45,867 nucleotides of DNA from Actinospica acidithermotolerans (GTDB lineage: Bacteria > Actinomycetota > Actinomycetes > Streptomycetales > Catenulisporaceae): the NCBI RefSeq assembly GCF_018139625.1, contig NZ_JAGSOH010000055.1:1-45867 (forward strand), in the 5' to 3' direction. Below the pieces are notes generated by a model that saw nothing but the letters and a program-made list of their open reading frames with translations, did not search any database and was not told the origin of the DNA. The position numbers and the translations under genes are program-made. Positions 26,360 to 34,757 of this stretch are shown one piece after another (positions within the stretch are counted from its first letter, which is position 1; each line of letters starts with the position of its first letter).

Positions 26360-26709
26360 GCGAGCAGGTAGGCCGCGGCGAGCAGCACCGACTGCGCGCC
26401 GCGGCTGGTCACCGTGTTCATGATCCAGTCGTCGGTCGCGGTCGTCGCGAGAATCGCGAATCCAGCCGTGATCAGCGTTATCAGCCAGTAGAGAGTCAGC
26501 TCGCGCAGCTTCTCGCCGCCGGTGCGCGTGTCGGAGCGCCACGCCCAGCGCCGGTTCAGCACGTAGTTCGGCAGCGCCCCGGCGGCCCAGGCGAGAATGG
26601 TCGCCCACTGCGAGTCGGCGCCGAGGTTGTACGCTCCGACCAGGACGATTTCGCTGCACGCCATCGCGACGAGCGAGCCTGCGCCGTAGCGGAGGAATGT
26701 GCCGATCAT
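26260..26709 (-). CDS. GtrA-like membrane protein
   Basis: A 149-residue protein with four hydrophobic segments. The N-terminal FLRYGAGSLVAMACSEIVLV, the NYVLNRRWAW loop and the last helix ending in KFVLFDRLVF are typical of GtrA, which is thought to flip polyprenyl-phosphate-linked sugars across the membrane. That fits with the GT-C/GT2 fusion next door. Although it lies on the opposite strand, its last 100 bases overlap that gene. Confidence 0.88.
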   Translation of the reverse strand: MIGTFLRYGAGSLVAMACSEIVLVGAYNLGADSQWATILAWAAGALPNYVLNRRWAWRSDTRTGGEKLRELTLYWLITLITAGFAILATTATDDWIMNTVTSRGAQSVLLAAAYLLAYGVVFVTKFVLFDRLVFADRRTRHQVPSTTRA

Positions 26710-27016
26710 GGGGCTCCCTTCACGTCGACGCTAGTCTCCGAATCTGAAAAGTATCTGTACGGGTCTGTTGAGAATCTCAGGGCACGGCCGTATCCGGCCG
26801 ATCGGGAATTTGAAGAATTCGATCCGGGTACGGCGGAACCAGGACTCGTATTGCCGGCCGTGACTTGATGCGCCGTCAGGGCTGCGGAAAGTCACGCGAA
26901 GGCGGAGGCGACTCGGGGTCTCCGGGTAAGGCCGACCGCCCAGTTCATCCTGCCGACACCGGACGGCCATGCCGGGAGCGACGCTAATTCGCATTAGTGA
27001 TTTAGCCTCACCGACC
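26710..27016. other. Intergenic region upstream of the phosphatase and GtrA genes
   Basis: No convincing gene. The DNA is less GC-rich than its neighbours in places (for example TTTGAAGAATTC near 26811-26822). A small dyad, CTAAT...ATTAG with a 4-base loop (26984-26997), precedes the phosphatase start and could be an operator. Divergent promoters for gtrA and the phosphatase must lie here, but no clear -35/-10 pair can be assigned. A minus-strand open frame across it continues antisense into the phosphatase gene and was not accepted. Confidence 0.5.
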
Positions 27017-28129
27017 ATGAACCCCTCCTCCCGCATCACCCGTGGCGCTGCGGTCTTCGCCGCCGCGGCCGTCGTCGCCGCAGGTGCGAGCACCGCGAGC
27101 GCCCAGACCTCCGCGCACCCGGCGACGCAGAGCGCCGACCACGGCACTGTGTTCAGCCGCGTGCCGTTCACCGACGCGAGCGTCACCGCGAACACCTCGG
27201 CGGGCACGCTGACCGTCACCTGGACCGCGCCGAACCTGCATGGCGGCGTGGCCGTCTACGCCGGTTCCGCCAAGACCGGCCAGAAGCACTTCGTCGGGCT
27301 CGCGGCGGCCTCCACCGGCACGGCGACCGTCTCCGCCGCGTACGGCGACTGGATCCGGCTCGTGCCGTCGTCCGGCGACGCGCTCGTGCTGACGGTCCGC
27401 GACCTGGGCCTGGCCAGCGACCCGAACCTGCGTGACGTCGGCGGCTACCGCACGGTCGACGGCCAATGGGTGCGCATGGGCGTCGTCTACCGCTCGCAGG
27501 CGCTGTCGCTGAGCAGCTCCGACCTGGCCGTCGTCGACACGCTCGGCATCACCGACGACTACGACCTGCGCACGGCCTCGGAGATCGCCTCCTCCCCCGA
27601 CGTCGTCCCGACCGGCGCCACCTACACGAACCTCAACGTGCTGGCTGACATATCGCTCTCGCCGACGCTGACCAGCGCCGACGCGGCGGCGGAGTACATG
27701 CAGGAGATCGAGCAGGACTTCGTCACCGACGCCACCGCGCGCGCGGCCTTCGGCTCCCTGCTGACCGGGATCGCCGACAGCAAGGGCGCCTCGCTCTACC
27801 ACTGCACCGCCGGCAAGGACCGCACCGGCTGGGCCACGGCCGTGCTGCTCACGCTGCTCGGCGTGCCGCAGGACACTGTCATGCAGGATTACCTGCTCAG
27901 CAACACCTACTACTTCGGCTCCGCCTCCGTCCAGGCGCTGCTGAAGGAGATGCCGGCCGCCGAGGCCGCGATCTACACCCCGCTGCTCGAAGTACAGGCC
28001 TCCTACCTTCAGGCCGGTCTCGACCAGGTGAAGGCCACCTACGGCTCGATGTACGACTACGCGGTCAAGGGCCTCGGGCTGAGCCCGCGGACGATCGCGA
28101 AGCTGCGCGCCAAGCTGCTCGTCGGCTGA
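27017..28129 (+). CDS. Secreted tyrosine-protein phosphatase (DSP/PTP-like)
   Basis: A 370-residue protein with a signal peptide (basic start, hydrophobic AAVFAAAAVVAAGA, cleavage near ASA-QT). Residues about 35-125 are a small beta domain. The phosphatase domain follows: NLRDVGGYRTVDG is the usual entry of the MptpB-like group. The active-site loop HCTAGKDRTG holds Cys263 and Arg269. Related enzymes remove phosphate from tyrosine or phosphoinositides outside the cell. The ATG at 27017 was chosen because it gives a proper signal peptide, although the Shine-Dalgarno is poor. Monocistronic. Confidence 0.9.
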   Translation: MNPSSRITRGAAVFAAAAVVAAGASTASAQTSAHPATQSADHGTVFSRVPFTDASVTANTSAGTLTVTWTAPNLHGGVAVYAGSAKTGQKHFVGLAAASTGTATVSAAYGDWIRLVPSSGDALVLTVRDLGLASDPNLRDVGGYRTVDGQWVRMGVVYRSQALSLSSSDLAVVDTLGITDDYDLRTASEIASSPDVVPTGATYTNLNVLADISLSPTLTSADAAAEYMQEIEQDFVTDATARAAFGSLLTGIADSKGASLYHCTAGKDRTGWATAVLLTLLGVPQDTVMQDYLLSNTYYFGSASVQALLKEMPAAEAAIYTPLLEVQASYLQAGLDQVKATYGSMYDYAVKGLGLSPRTIAKLRAKLLVG

Positions 28130-28191
28130 CGACCGTCGGCCGCCTCGCCCCTTCGGCGCTAGAGTGGGCGCCGGGAGAAGCGAGGCGGCCG

Positions 28192-29172
28192 ATGAGACGA
28201 CCCTCCAACCGGGTCACCAGCACAGATGTGGCGCGCGAAGCAGGCGTGTCGCAGACGACCGTCAGCTTCGTCCTGAACGACACGCGCGGGCAGACCATCC
28301 CCGAGGAGACCAGGCGGCGCGTCCTGGAGGCCGCGAAGCGGCTGGACTACCGGCCGCGCGGCTCCGCCCGCTCGCTGGCCGCCGGCCGCAGCGACGTCGT
28401 GCTGCTCGCGCTGCCCGGCGTGCCGATCTCGGCGAACCTCTCCCGCTTCATCGAGCAGCTGGCCGCGGCCCTCGCCGAGAACGGCCTGTCCCTGCTGACG
28501 CATCTGGTGGAGGGCCACGGCCGTCCGCTGCCGGACCTGTGCGCCGCGGTGGACGCCTCCGTCGTCGTCAGCCTGATTCCACTGGACGCGGAGACGGCCG
28601 CCGCCGTGCAGCGGACCGGCGCCGAGCTCGTGCACGGTGCGGCGGGACGGGCTCAGGTCGAGCTGCAGGCGATCGGCCGTCTCCAGGCCGGGCACCTGAT
28701 CGAGTCGGGCCGCGAGCGCCTGGGCTACGCGCTTCCCGCGCTGCACGCGACCGAGTTCCGCGTGCGGGAGCGCATGCGGGGCGTCGAGGCCGAGTGCGCG
28801 GACCGGGGACTCGCCCCGCCCCTCGCGCTCACCGTCGACATGGACGGCGAGCAGGCGGCCCTCGTCGTGGACGAGTGGGTGCGCTCGTCGGTGACCGGGG
28901 TGTGCGCGTACAACGACGAGGCGGCCATGGCGGTCCTGGCCGGGATGCACCGGCGCGGCCTGAGCGCCCCGGACGACCTCGCGGTGATCGGGGTCGGCGA
29001 CATCGTCGCGGGCCAGGTCTGCATCCCGCCGCTCACGACCGTCGCCGTCGACTACGAGAACTCCGGCCGCGACCTCGCGCGTGTCGTCGCGGCACGCCTC
29101 GAGGGCGAGACCCCGGCCGAGAGCGCGAGTGTCACCCGCCCGCGCCTGGTCCGCCGCGCCTCCGCTCCCTGA
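28192..29172 (+). CDS. LacI-family transcriptional regulator
   Basis: A 326-residue regulator. Residues 9-58 are the LacI helix-turn-helix and hinge (TSTDVAREAGVSQTTVSFVL, AKRLDYRPRG). The rest is a periplasmic-binding-protein-like domain with VCAYNDEAAMAVLAGM and DDLAVIGVGD. The effector is probably a small sugar or acid and is not identifiable. The next gene, on the same strand, encodes a ferritin-like protein. Confidence 0.9.
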   Translation: MRRPSNRVTSTDVAREAGVSQTTVSFVLNDTRGQTIPEETRRRVLEAAKRLDYRPRGSARSLAAGRSDVVLLALPGVPISANLSRFIEQLAAALAENGLSLLTHLVEGHGRPLPDLCAAVDASVVVSLIPLDAETAAAVQRTGAELVHGAAGRAQVELQAIGRLQAGHLIESGRERLGYALPALHATEFRVRERMRGVEAECADRGLAPPLALTVDMDGEQAALVVDEWVRSSVTGVCAYNDEAAMAVLAGMHRRGLSAPDDLAVIGVGDIVAGQVCIPPLTTVAVDYENSGRDLARVVAARLEGETPAESASVTRPRLVRRASAP

Positions 29173-29270
29173 ACCGCCGTTCCCCCGCATGGGCACTCTG
29201 CGGTTGCAGGCCCTCGCCGCCCGCCTTCTACTCGGGTCGTGGAGTACTAGGCGAGGAGGCTGGTCCACGG

Positions 29271-30059
29271 ATGCTTTCCGCTCGGAGTCTTTTTCAGGAG
29301 ATCTACCAGAACGACGAGGCCTTCCGGCTCTTTTGCAGCATCGCGATGAGCGGCGAGAGCCAGGGAGGCTGGGAGAACGGCCGGATCTCGGCGCTGGTCG
29401 CGGACCCGGTCCTGGCACCGAAGATCGCCCGGCACGGCGCCGACGAGGACAAGCACGGCCGGATCTTCCGCGGGCTGATGCGCAACCGCGATCTCGAACC
29501 GGTCGAGGTCCCGCCGGAGGCGGACTACACGATGCTGCTGGAGAAGCAGGGCATCGGCCTCGCGCACGCCCGGCTGCGCGATAACCAACCGCTGACCGGG
29601 CACGACATCACGGTCTACCTCGCGCACAGCCGCGTCACGGAGCAGCGCGCCTCCGAGCAGATGCGGCTGCTGTGCCGCGTGTTCGAGCACGACTCGCACA
29701 TGGGCAAGGCGGTGCGCCAGATCAGCGCCGACGAGGACAACCACCTCGCGTACTGCCATGAGGAGCTGCTGCGGCTCGCGAAGGACGGCCGGCGTGCCGA
29801 GATCGACGCGATCCTGAACCGGACGGCGCACGCCGAGATCAAGGTCTACCGCGATGTCAGCCGGGCGGTGATGGCGCACATGGGCCGCATTCTCGGCTGG
29901 TCGAGAGCGAAGTCGGAGATCCTGGCAGCCGGCATCCACGGCGTTTACCTCTACGAGCTCTCCGGCGGCTGGCGGCGGATGACGTCGCTGCGGATGCCCA
30001 CGGTGCGCAACGCGCTCGGCGGCCCGTCGGCGCAGAAGGTGGCGACGCCCTCGGCCTAG
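29271..30059 (+). CDS. Ferritin-like di-iron protein
   Basis: A 262-residue helical protein. It has two ExxH motifs (EDKH in HGADEDKHGRIF and EDNH in SADEDNHLAYCHEE) and further Glu residues in SGES and TEQRASEQ, as expected for a four-helix di-iron site. It lacks the length and pattern of bacterioferritin or Dps and resembles the loosely defined ferritin-like oxidases of actinobacteria. GAGGAGG about 11 bases upstream of the ATG supports the start. It stands between two LacI genes. Function unknown; an oxidase or oxygenase is possible. Confidence 0.72.
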   Translation: MLSARSLFQEIYQNDEAFRLFCSIAMSGESQGGWENGRISALVADPVLAPKIARHGADEDKHGRIFRGLMRNRDLEPVEVPPEADYTMLLEKQGIGLAHARLRDNQPLTGHDITVYLAHSRVTEQRASEQMRLLCRVFEHDSHMGKAVRQISADEDNHLAYCHEELLRLAKDGRRAEIDAILNRTAHAEIKVYRDVSRAVMAHMGRILGWSRAKSEILAAGIHGVYLYELSGGWRRMTSLRMPTVRNALGGPSAQKVATPSA

Positions 30060-30102
30060 GCCGCGGCCGAGGTGCCGCGGATCGGGCGGGTCGCGTGTGT
30101 CG

Positions 30103-31035
30103 TCAGGCGGATTCGCGGGCGACGATGCGGCCGGGCTGCGGCGCCAGGTCGTGCGCGTCGAGGCCGAGCACGTTGCGGGCCGCGCGTCTGCCGTGCACGT
30201 CGGCTTCGCGGTGCAGCGTGGTGAGAGCCGGGGTCGCGAGGGCTCCCGCCTCGTCGTCGTCGAACCCGATGACGGCCACGTCGGCGGGCACCGAAAGTCC
30301 GAGGTCGCGCAGCGCGCTCATCACGCGGAGGGCGATGACGTCGCTGAACGCGGCGATGGCGGTCACGTCCGGGTGCCCGGCCCGGAACGCTTCGACGGCG
30401 GCGACGCTCTCCGCACCCGGACGCGGCACGTCGAAGCACGCCGGGCGCGGCACGCCCAGCGCCTGCGCGGACTGCGCGGTCAGGCGCACGCGGGCCTCGG
30501 TGAGCGCTGAGTGCGTGTCCGGCAGGGCGAGCGCGATCCGCTCGTGGCCGTGCTCGACGAGGTAGCCGATCTGCAGCGCCGCGTGCGCCGCGAGGCCGTC
30601 GCGCCAGCCGCCGCCGAAGTCCTCGAGGTCCTTGCCGGCCTGGTACGACTCGCCGAACCGGAGGATCGCGCGCGGCGCGATCGCGTGCAGGACCTGGTCC
30701 GTGGCCCGGTCGGTGTACGGGCCGTGCCGCACGAACAGCGCGTGCCCGTGCGCGGTCAGCTCGGCGTCCAGACCGCGGATGAAGCCGCGCGAGTAGCTGC
30801 CGTCGTACTGCGGGTCGATCTCGAGCACGACGACCCGCGACGAGCCCTCGCGCAGCGCCCTGGCCACGCCGTTCGGCACATAGCCCAGGCGGGCGGCGGC
30901 CGCGTGCACCCGCTCGCTGGTGGCCGCGGAGATCGACTGGTTCGGGTCGTTGGCCAGGACGAATCCCGCCGTGGCCCGCGAGACTCCGCTCGCGGCCGCG
31001 ACGTCGTTGAGCGTGACCCGCCGGGATGCGGCCAT
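30103..31035 (-). CDS. LacI-family transcriptional regulator, probable regulator of the catabolic operon
   Basis: A 310-residue regulator with the N-terminal TLNDVAAASGVSRATAGFVL helix-turn-helix, the hinge LGYVPNGVARALREG and a sugar-binding-protein-like C-terminal domain (IAAFSDVIALRVMSALRDLG, DVAVIGFDDDEAG). In place of the usual TVSRVL after the recognition helix it has TAGFVL, so its operator may differ from the LacI norm. It is divergent from the ALDH gene with 200 bases between them, the usual place of a local repressor. No clear LacI-type palindrome was recognised in that gap; TTGACC at 31142-31147 is a possible -35 element. Confidence 0.9.
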   Translation of the reverse strand: MAASRRVTLNDVAAASGVSRATAGFVLANDPNQSISAATSERVHAAAARLGYVPNGVARALREGSSRVVVLEIDPQYDGSYSRGFIRGLDAELTAHGHALFVRHGPYTDRATDQVLHAIAPRAILRFGESYQAGKDLEDFGGGWRDGLAAHAALQIGYLVEHGHERIALALPDTHSALTEARVRLTAQSAQALGVPRPACFDVPRPGAESVAAVEAFRAGHPDVTAIAAFSDVIALRVMSALRDLGLSVPADVAVIGFDDDEAGALATPALTTLHREADVHGRRAARNVLGLDAHDLAPQPGRIVARESA

Positions 31036-31235
31036 GAATCTCCTCGGGTGCCGGGCGCGCCGCCGATTCTACCGGGTCAGGATTCCCGGAGCGCAGGTCA
31101 GAGCGGGTCCGTGGGGAGCCGTGTACAGCTAAGTTTGCGCCTTGACCCATTTCGGGGGCCTGTTCGCCGCTCCTACGCTCGTGACACCTCGCCGTGCCGG
31201 TGAGGCTTCTCGACGGATGGTGGGAGTGCGCGACG

Positions 31236-32675
31236 GTGGTGACTGATCCAGCAACGGACCCGGGGCGGACGATAGACGTGCTCGACCCGTCGGACACGCG
31301 CCGGGTGGTGGCGCGGGTCCCGGCGATGACGGGCGGCGAGGTCCTCGGGCTCTACGACGCGGCCGCGCAGGCGGCTCCGGGCTGGGGCCGGACCTCGCCG
31401 ATCGAGCGCGGCGCGATCCTCGCCCGGGCCGCCGCGCTGCTCCGGGAGCGCTCCGCCGAGATCACCGCGGACCTGGTGTCCGAGATGGGCAAGACGCTCG
31501 CCGAGGCGGGCGGCGAGGTGGCCAAGGCGGCCGACTTCTTCGACTACTACGCCGGGTTCGCGCGCCAGCCGTACGGGCAGCTGCTCGCCGATGCGCGGCC
31601 GGGCACCGAGACCAGCGTGCGCACGGAGCCGCTCGGCGTCGTCGCGCTGATCACGCCGTGGAACGACCCGCTGATCACCCCGGCCCGCAAATCGGCTCCG
31701 GCACTGGCGGCGGGGAACGCCGTGATCCTCAAGCCCGCGACCGACACCCCGCTCGTCGCGCTGCACCTGGCCCGCGCCCTCGCGGACGCCGGCCTGCCCG
31801 CCGGGCTCTTCGCGGTCGCGGTCGGCAGGGCGAGCCAGATCTCGGACGTGCTGCTCGACGACGAGCGGCTGGCCGCGGTGTCCTTCACCGGCAGCACCGA
31901 GGTCGGCCGGACGATCCAGCGCCGCGTGGCCGGACGCAACGTGCGCGTGCAGACGGAGATGGGCGGGAAGAACGCGACGGCGATCCTCGCCGACGCCGAC
32001 CTCGCGCTCGCGATCCCGACCGTGGCCGCCGCCGTGTTCGGCCAGGCAGGACAGCGCTGCACGGCGACCAGCCGGGTGGTCGTGGACCGCGCGGTGGCCG
32101 ACGAGGTGATCGCCGGCCTCGTCGCGTACGCCGGGAGCCTGCGCGTCGGCCCCGGCTCCGACCCGGCCACGACGATGGGACCGCTGGTCAGTGCGCAGCA
32201 GCAGAAGGAAGTCCTGACGCACGTCGAGCGGGCGAAGGCCGAGGGCGCGACCGTCGCGGTGGGCGGATACGCGCCGACCGAGGGCGGGTTCGAGCACGGA
32301 TGCTACGTCGCTCCGACCGTGCTGACCGATGTGCGGCCGGACATGGCGATCTGGCGCGACGAGGTCTTCGGCCCGGTCGCGGCCGTGCGCGTGGTCGACG
32401 GGTTCGACGAGGCGGTGGCGGCGGTCAACGACTCGGTCTACGGCCTCGCCGCGGGCGTCTTCACGACGAGCCTCGAGCACGCGCACGAATTCGCCGCGCG
32501 GGTGAACGCCGGCCAGGTCGCGGTCAACCTGCCCACCCCCGGCTGGGACGTGCATCTGCCGTTCGGCGGCTTCGGCGACTCCGGATCCCCGTTCAAGGAG
32601 CAGGGCGCCGAGGCGCTGCGCTTCTACACGCGGGTGAAGACGGTCGCGATCCGCGTCGGCGGCGGTGCCCGGTGA
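31236..32675 (+). CDS. NAD(P)-dependent aldehyde dehydrogenase
   Basis: A 479-residue ALDH-superfamily enzyme that oxidises an aldehyde to an acid. Asn143 (TPWND), Glu241 (EMGGKN) and the nucleophile Cys275 (GQRCTA) are all present. The late EVFGPVAAV and PFGGFGDSG segments are standard. The sequence is of the semialdehyde/2,5-dioxovalerate dehydrogenase type; the substrate is unknown. Of the possible GTG starts, 31236 is preferred because GGGAG lies 9 bases upstream. First gene of a tightly packed plus-strand operon; its stop overlaps the next start. Confidence 0.88.
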   Translation: MVTDPATDPGRTIDVLDPSDTRRVVARVPAMTGGEVLGLYDAAAQAAPGWGRTSPIERGAILARAAALLRERSAEITADLVSEMGKTLAEAGGEVAKAADFFDYYAGFARQPYGQLLADARPGTETSVRTEPLGVVALITPWNDPLITPARKSAPALAAGNAVILKPATDTPLVALHLARALADAGLPAGLFAVAVGRASQISDVLLDDERLAAVSFTGSTEVGRTIQRRVAGRNVRVQTEMGGKNATAILADADLALAIPTVAAAVFGQAGQRCTATSRVVVDRAVADEVIAGLVAYAGSLRVGPGSDPATTMGPLVSAQQQKEVLTHVERAKAEGATVAVGGYAPTEGGFEHGCYVAPTVLTDVRPDMAIWRDEVFGPVAAVRVVDGFDEAVAAVNDSVYGLAAGVFTTSLEHAHEFAARVNAGQVAVNLPTPGWDVHLPFGGFGDSGSPFKEQGAEALRFYTRVKTVAIRVGGGAR

Positions 32676-33859
32676 AGCGCGTCGGCGTGGTCGGCGCGGG
32701 TCTGGTCGGCCTGGCCGTGGCCCGGCGGATCGCGCAGACGACCGGAGCCGAGGTGACCGTCTTCGAGAAGGAGGACGTGATCTGCAAGCACCAGTCGGGC
32801 CACAACTCCGGGGTCGTGCACTCGGGCATCTACTACAAGCCGGGCTCGCTCAAGGCCACGCTGTGCCGGCGCGGCGTCGAGCTCATCAAGGAGTTCACGG
32901 CCGAGCACGGGCTCGAATACCGCGAGCTCGGCAAGGTCATCGTCGCGCGCGACGAGGTCGAGGTGACCCGGCTGCGCGACCTGCAGGACCGGGCCGCGGG
33001 CAACGGCGTCCCCGGCGTGCGCTGGCTCGGGCCGGAGGAACTGCGCGAGCTGGAGCCGCACGTGACCGGGCTCGCCGCACTGCACTCCCCCACGACGGCG
33101 ATCGTCGACTACCCGGCGATCGCGCACGCGCTTGTCGACGATCTGACGAAGTTCGGCGGCAGCGTACGGCTGAACGCGCCGGTCGACGGGGTCGAGCGCA
33201 GCGCCGGCGGGGTAGCGGTGACCAGCCGCGGCGAGCGGGACGAGTTCGACCGGCTGGTGCTGTGCGCGGGGCTGCAGTCCGACAGCGTGGCCCGGCTCGC
33301 GGGCGACGACCCGGGACCGGCGATCGTGCCCTTCCGCGGCGAGTACTACCGGCTCGTCCCGGACCGCCGGCACCTGGTCAACGGCCTGGTCTACCCGGTG
33401 CCCGATCCGGCGTACCCGTTCCTCGGCGTGCACCTGACGCCGCGGATCGACGGCACCGTGGACGTCGGGCCGAACGCGGTGCTGGCGATGGCCAGGGAAG
33501 GCTACAAGCGCACGGACATCCGGCCCGCCGACCTGCTGAGGACCCTGGCCTGGCCCGGCTCGCTCCGCCTGTTCAGGCAGCACTGGCGGATGGGCGTGCA
33601 CGAGTACCGCGGCTCGTTCTCGAAGCGCGCCTTCACCGCCGCTGCCCGCGCCTACGTACCGGAACTCGCGCCCGCCGACCTGGTCGCCGCGCCCGCCGGA
33701 GTGCGGGCGCAGGCGGTGGACCGGGACGGCTCGCTGGTCGACGACTTCCGGATCTCCGCGCTCGGCCCGGTCACGGCCGTGCGCAACGCCCCCTCTCCCG
33801 CCGCAACCTCGAGCTTGGCGATCGCCGAGTACGTGGTCGACCACATCACCGCGAAATAG
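32672..33859 (+). CDS. L-2-hydroxyglutarate oxidase-like FAD enzyme (LhgO family)
   Basis: A 395-residue flavoprotein of the DAO superfamily. It opens with GVVGAGLVGLAVARRI (FAD site) and contains the LhgO hallmarks HNSGVVHSGIYYKPGSLKA and PFRGEYYRL. The C-terminal end (APAGVRAQAVDRDGSLVDDF, then NAPSPAATSSLAIA) is also characteristic. LhgO oxidises L-2-hydroxyglutarate to 2-oxoglutarate and passes electrons to quinone. In this operon it may serve a related 2-hydroxy acid. The GTG start overlaps the ALDH stop. Confidence 0.88.
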   Translation: MKRVGVVGAGLVGLAVARRIAQTTGAEVTVFEKEDVICKHQSGHNSGVVHSGIYYKPGSLKATLCRRGVELIKEFTAEHGLEYRELGKVIVARDEVEVTRLRDLQDRAAGNGVPGVRWLGPEELRELEPHVTGLAALHSPTTAIVDYPAIAHALVDDLTKFGGSVRLNAPVDGVERSAGGVAVTSRGERDEFDRLVLCAGLQSDSVARLAGDDPGPAIVPFRGEYYRLVPDRRHLVNGLVYPVPDPAYPFLGVHLTPRIDGTVDVGPNAVLAMAREGYKRTDIRPADLLRTLAWPGSLRLFRQHWRMGVHEYRGSFSKRAFTAAARAYVPELAPADLVAAPAGVRAQAVDRDGSLVDDFRISALGPVTAVRNAPSPAATSSLAIAEYVVDHITAK

Positions 33860-33890
33860 TCGGTGCTCTAGAAAAGAAGCGAGGACCCGC

Positions 33891-34757
33891 ATGTTCATCG
33901 TCGACACCCAGATCCACGTGTGGAAGGAAGAAACCCCCGACCGCCCCTGGGTCCCCGGGGCGCGCGAGCGGATCCGGCTGAACGGCCACCGCGAGGAGGC
34001 GTTCAGCTACCAGGAGGCCCTCGGCCTGATGGACGAGGCGAAGATCGACCGGGCGCTGATCGTGCCGCCGTCCTGGGAGGGCGACCGGATCGACTACTCG
34101 CTCGAGGCCTGCGAGGCGCACCCGGACCGCTTCGGCGTGATGGCGCGCGTTCCGCAGAACAAGCCCGAGGAGGGCGCGGAGCTGATGCGCGAGCTGGCCG
34201 CGAACCCGTACGTGAAGGGCACCCGGCTCACCTTCCACCGGCCGATCGACCGCAACTGGATGATCGACGGCACCTGCGACTGGTACTGGCCGCTCGCCGA
34301 GGAGCTCGGCCTGGTCACCATGGTGCACGCGCCGATCTGGAAGGCGGAGCTCGGCCAGATCGCGGCCAAGCACCCCGACCTGAAGATCATCATCGACCAC
34401 ATGGGCATCATGGCCCGCTGCGTGGACGACGCGATCGGCTACTGGGTCCAGGAGACCGCCGACCTGTGCAAGCACCCGAACATCTACGTCAAGGTGTCCG
34501 CGGTGCCCGGCTACTCCACCCAGCCGTTCCCGAACCTGAACATCGCGAAGTACGTGCACGAGGTCGTGGACAAGATGGGCCCGGAGCGCGCCTTCTTCGG
34601 CACCGACATCACCCGGCTGATGGGGCACGGCATCACCTGGACGGACACCGTCGAGCAGTTCACCGAGCACTTCGGCTTCACCGAGGAGGAGCTTGAGTGG
34701 ATCATGGGACGGGGGATCAGCGAGTGCCTGGGCTGGCCCGTGCCGGAAGGAAAGTGA
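33891..34757 (+). CDS. Amidohydrolase-2 family protein with altered metal motif
   Basis: A 288-residue TIM-barrel protein. The family includes lactonases, ACMSD-like decarboxylases and pyrone-dicarboxylate hydrolase. Usual landmarks are DTQIHVW at the start, VHAPIW, IIDHMG and FGTDITR near the end. In the first motif most members have HxH; here the first His is Gln7 (TQIH), so a divalent metal site, if any, would be incomplete. The downstream His and Asp residues are kept. It lies between the oxidase and the ThDP enzyme, and its stop overlaps the next start by one base. Likely a hydrolase or decarboxylase of a ring-cleavage intermediate (inference). Confidence 0.82.
   Translation: MFIVDTQIHVWKEETPDRPWVPGARERIRLNGHREEAFSYQEALGLMDEAKIDRALIVPPSWEGDRIDYSLEACEAHPDRFGVMARVPQNKPEEGAELMRELAANPYVKGTRLTFHRPIDRNWMIDGTCDWYWPLAEELGLVTMVHAPIWKAELGQIAAKHPDLKIIIDHMGIMARCVDDAIGYWVQETADLCKHPNIYVKVSAVPGYSTQPFPNLNIAKYVHEVVDKMGPERAFFGTDITRLMGHGITWTDTVEQFTEHFGFTEEELEWIMGRGISECLGWPVPEGK

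Noticed and set aside
26731-27219. 162-codon minus-strand open frame over the gtrA/phosphatase gap
   Set aside because: It is antisense to the phosphatase signal peptide, shows no family motif, and lacks a convincing ribosome site.
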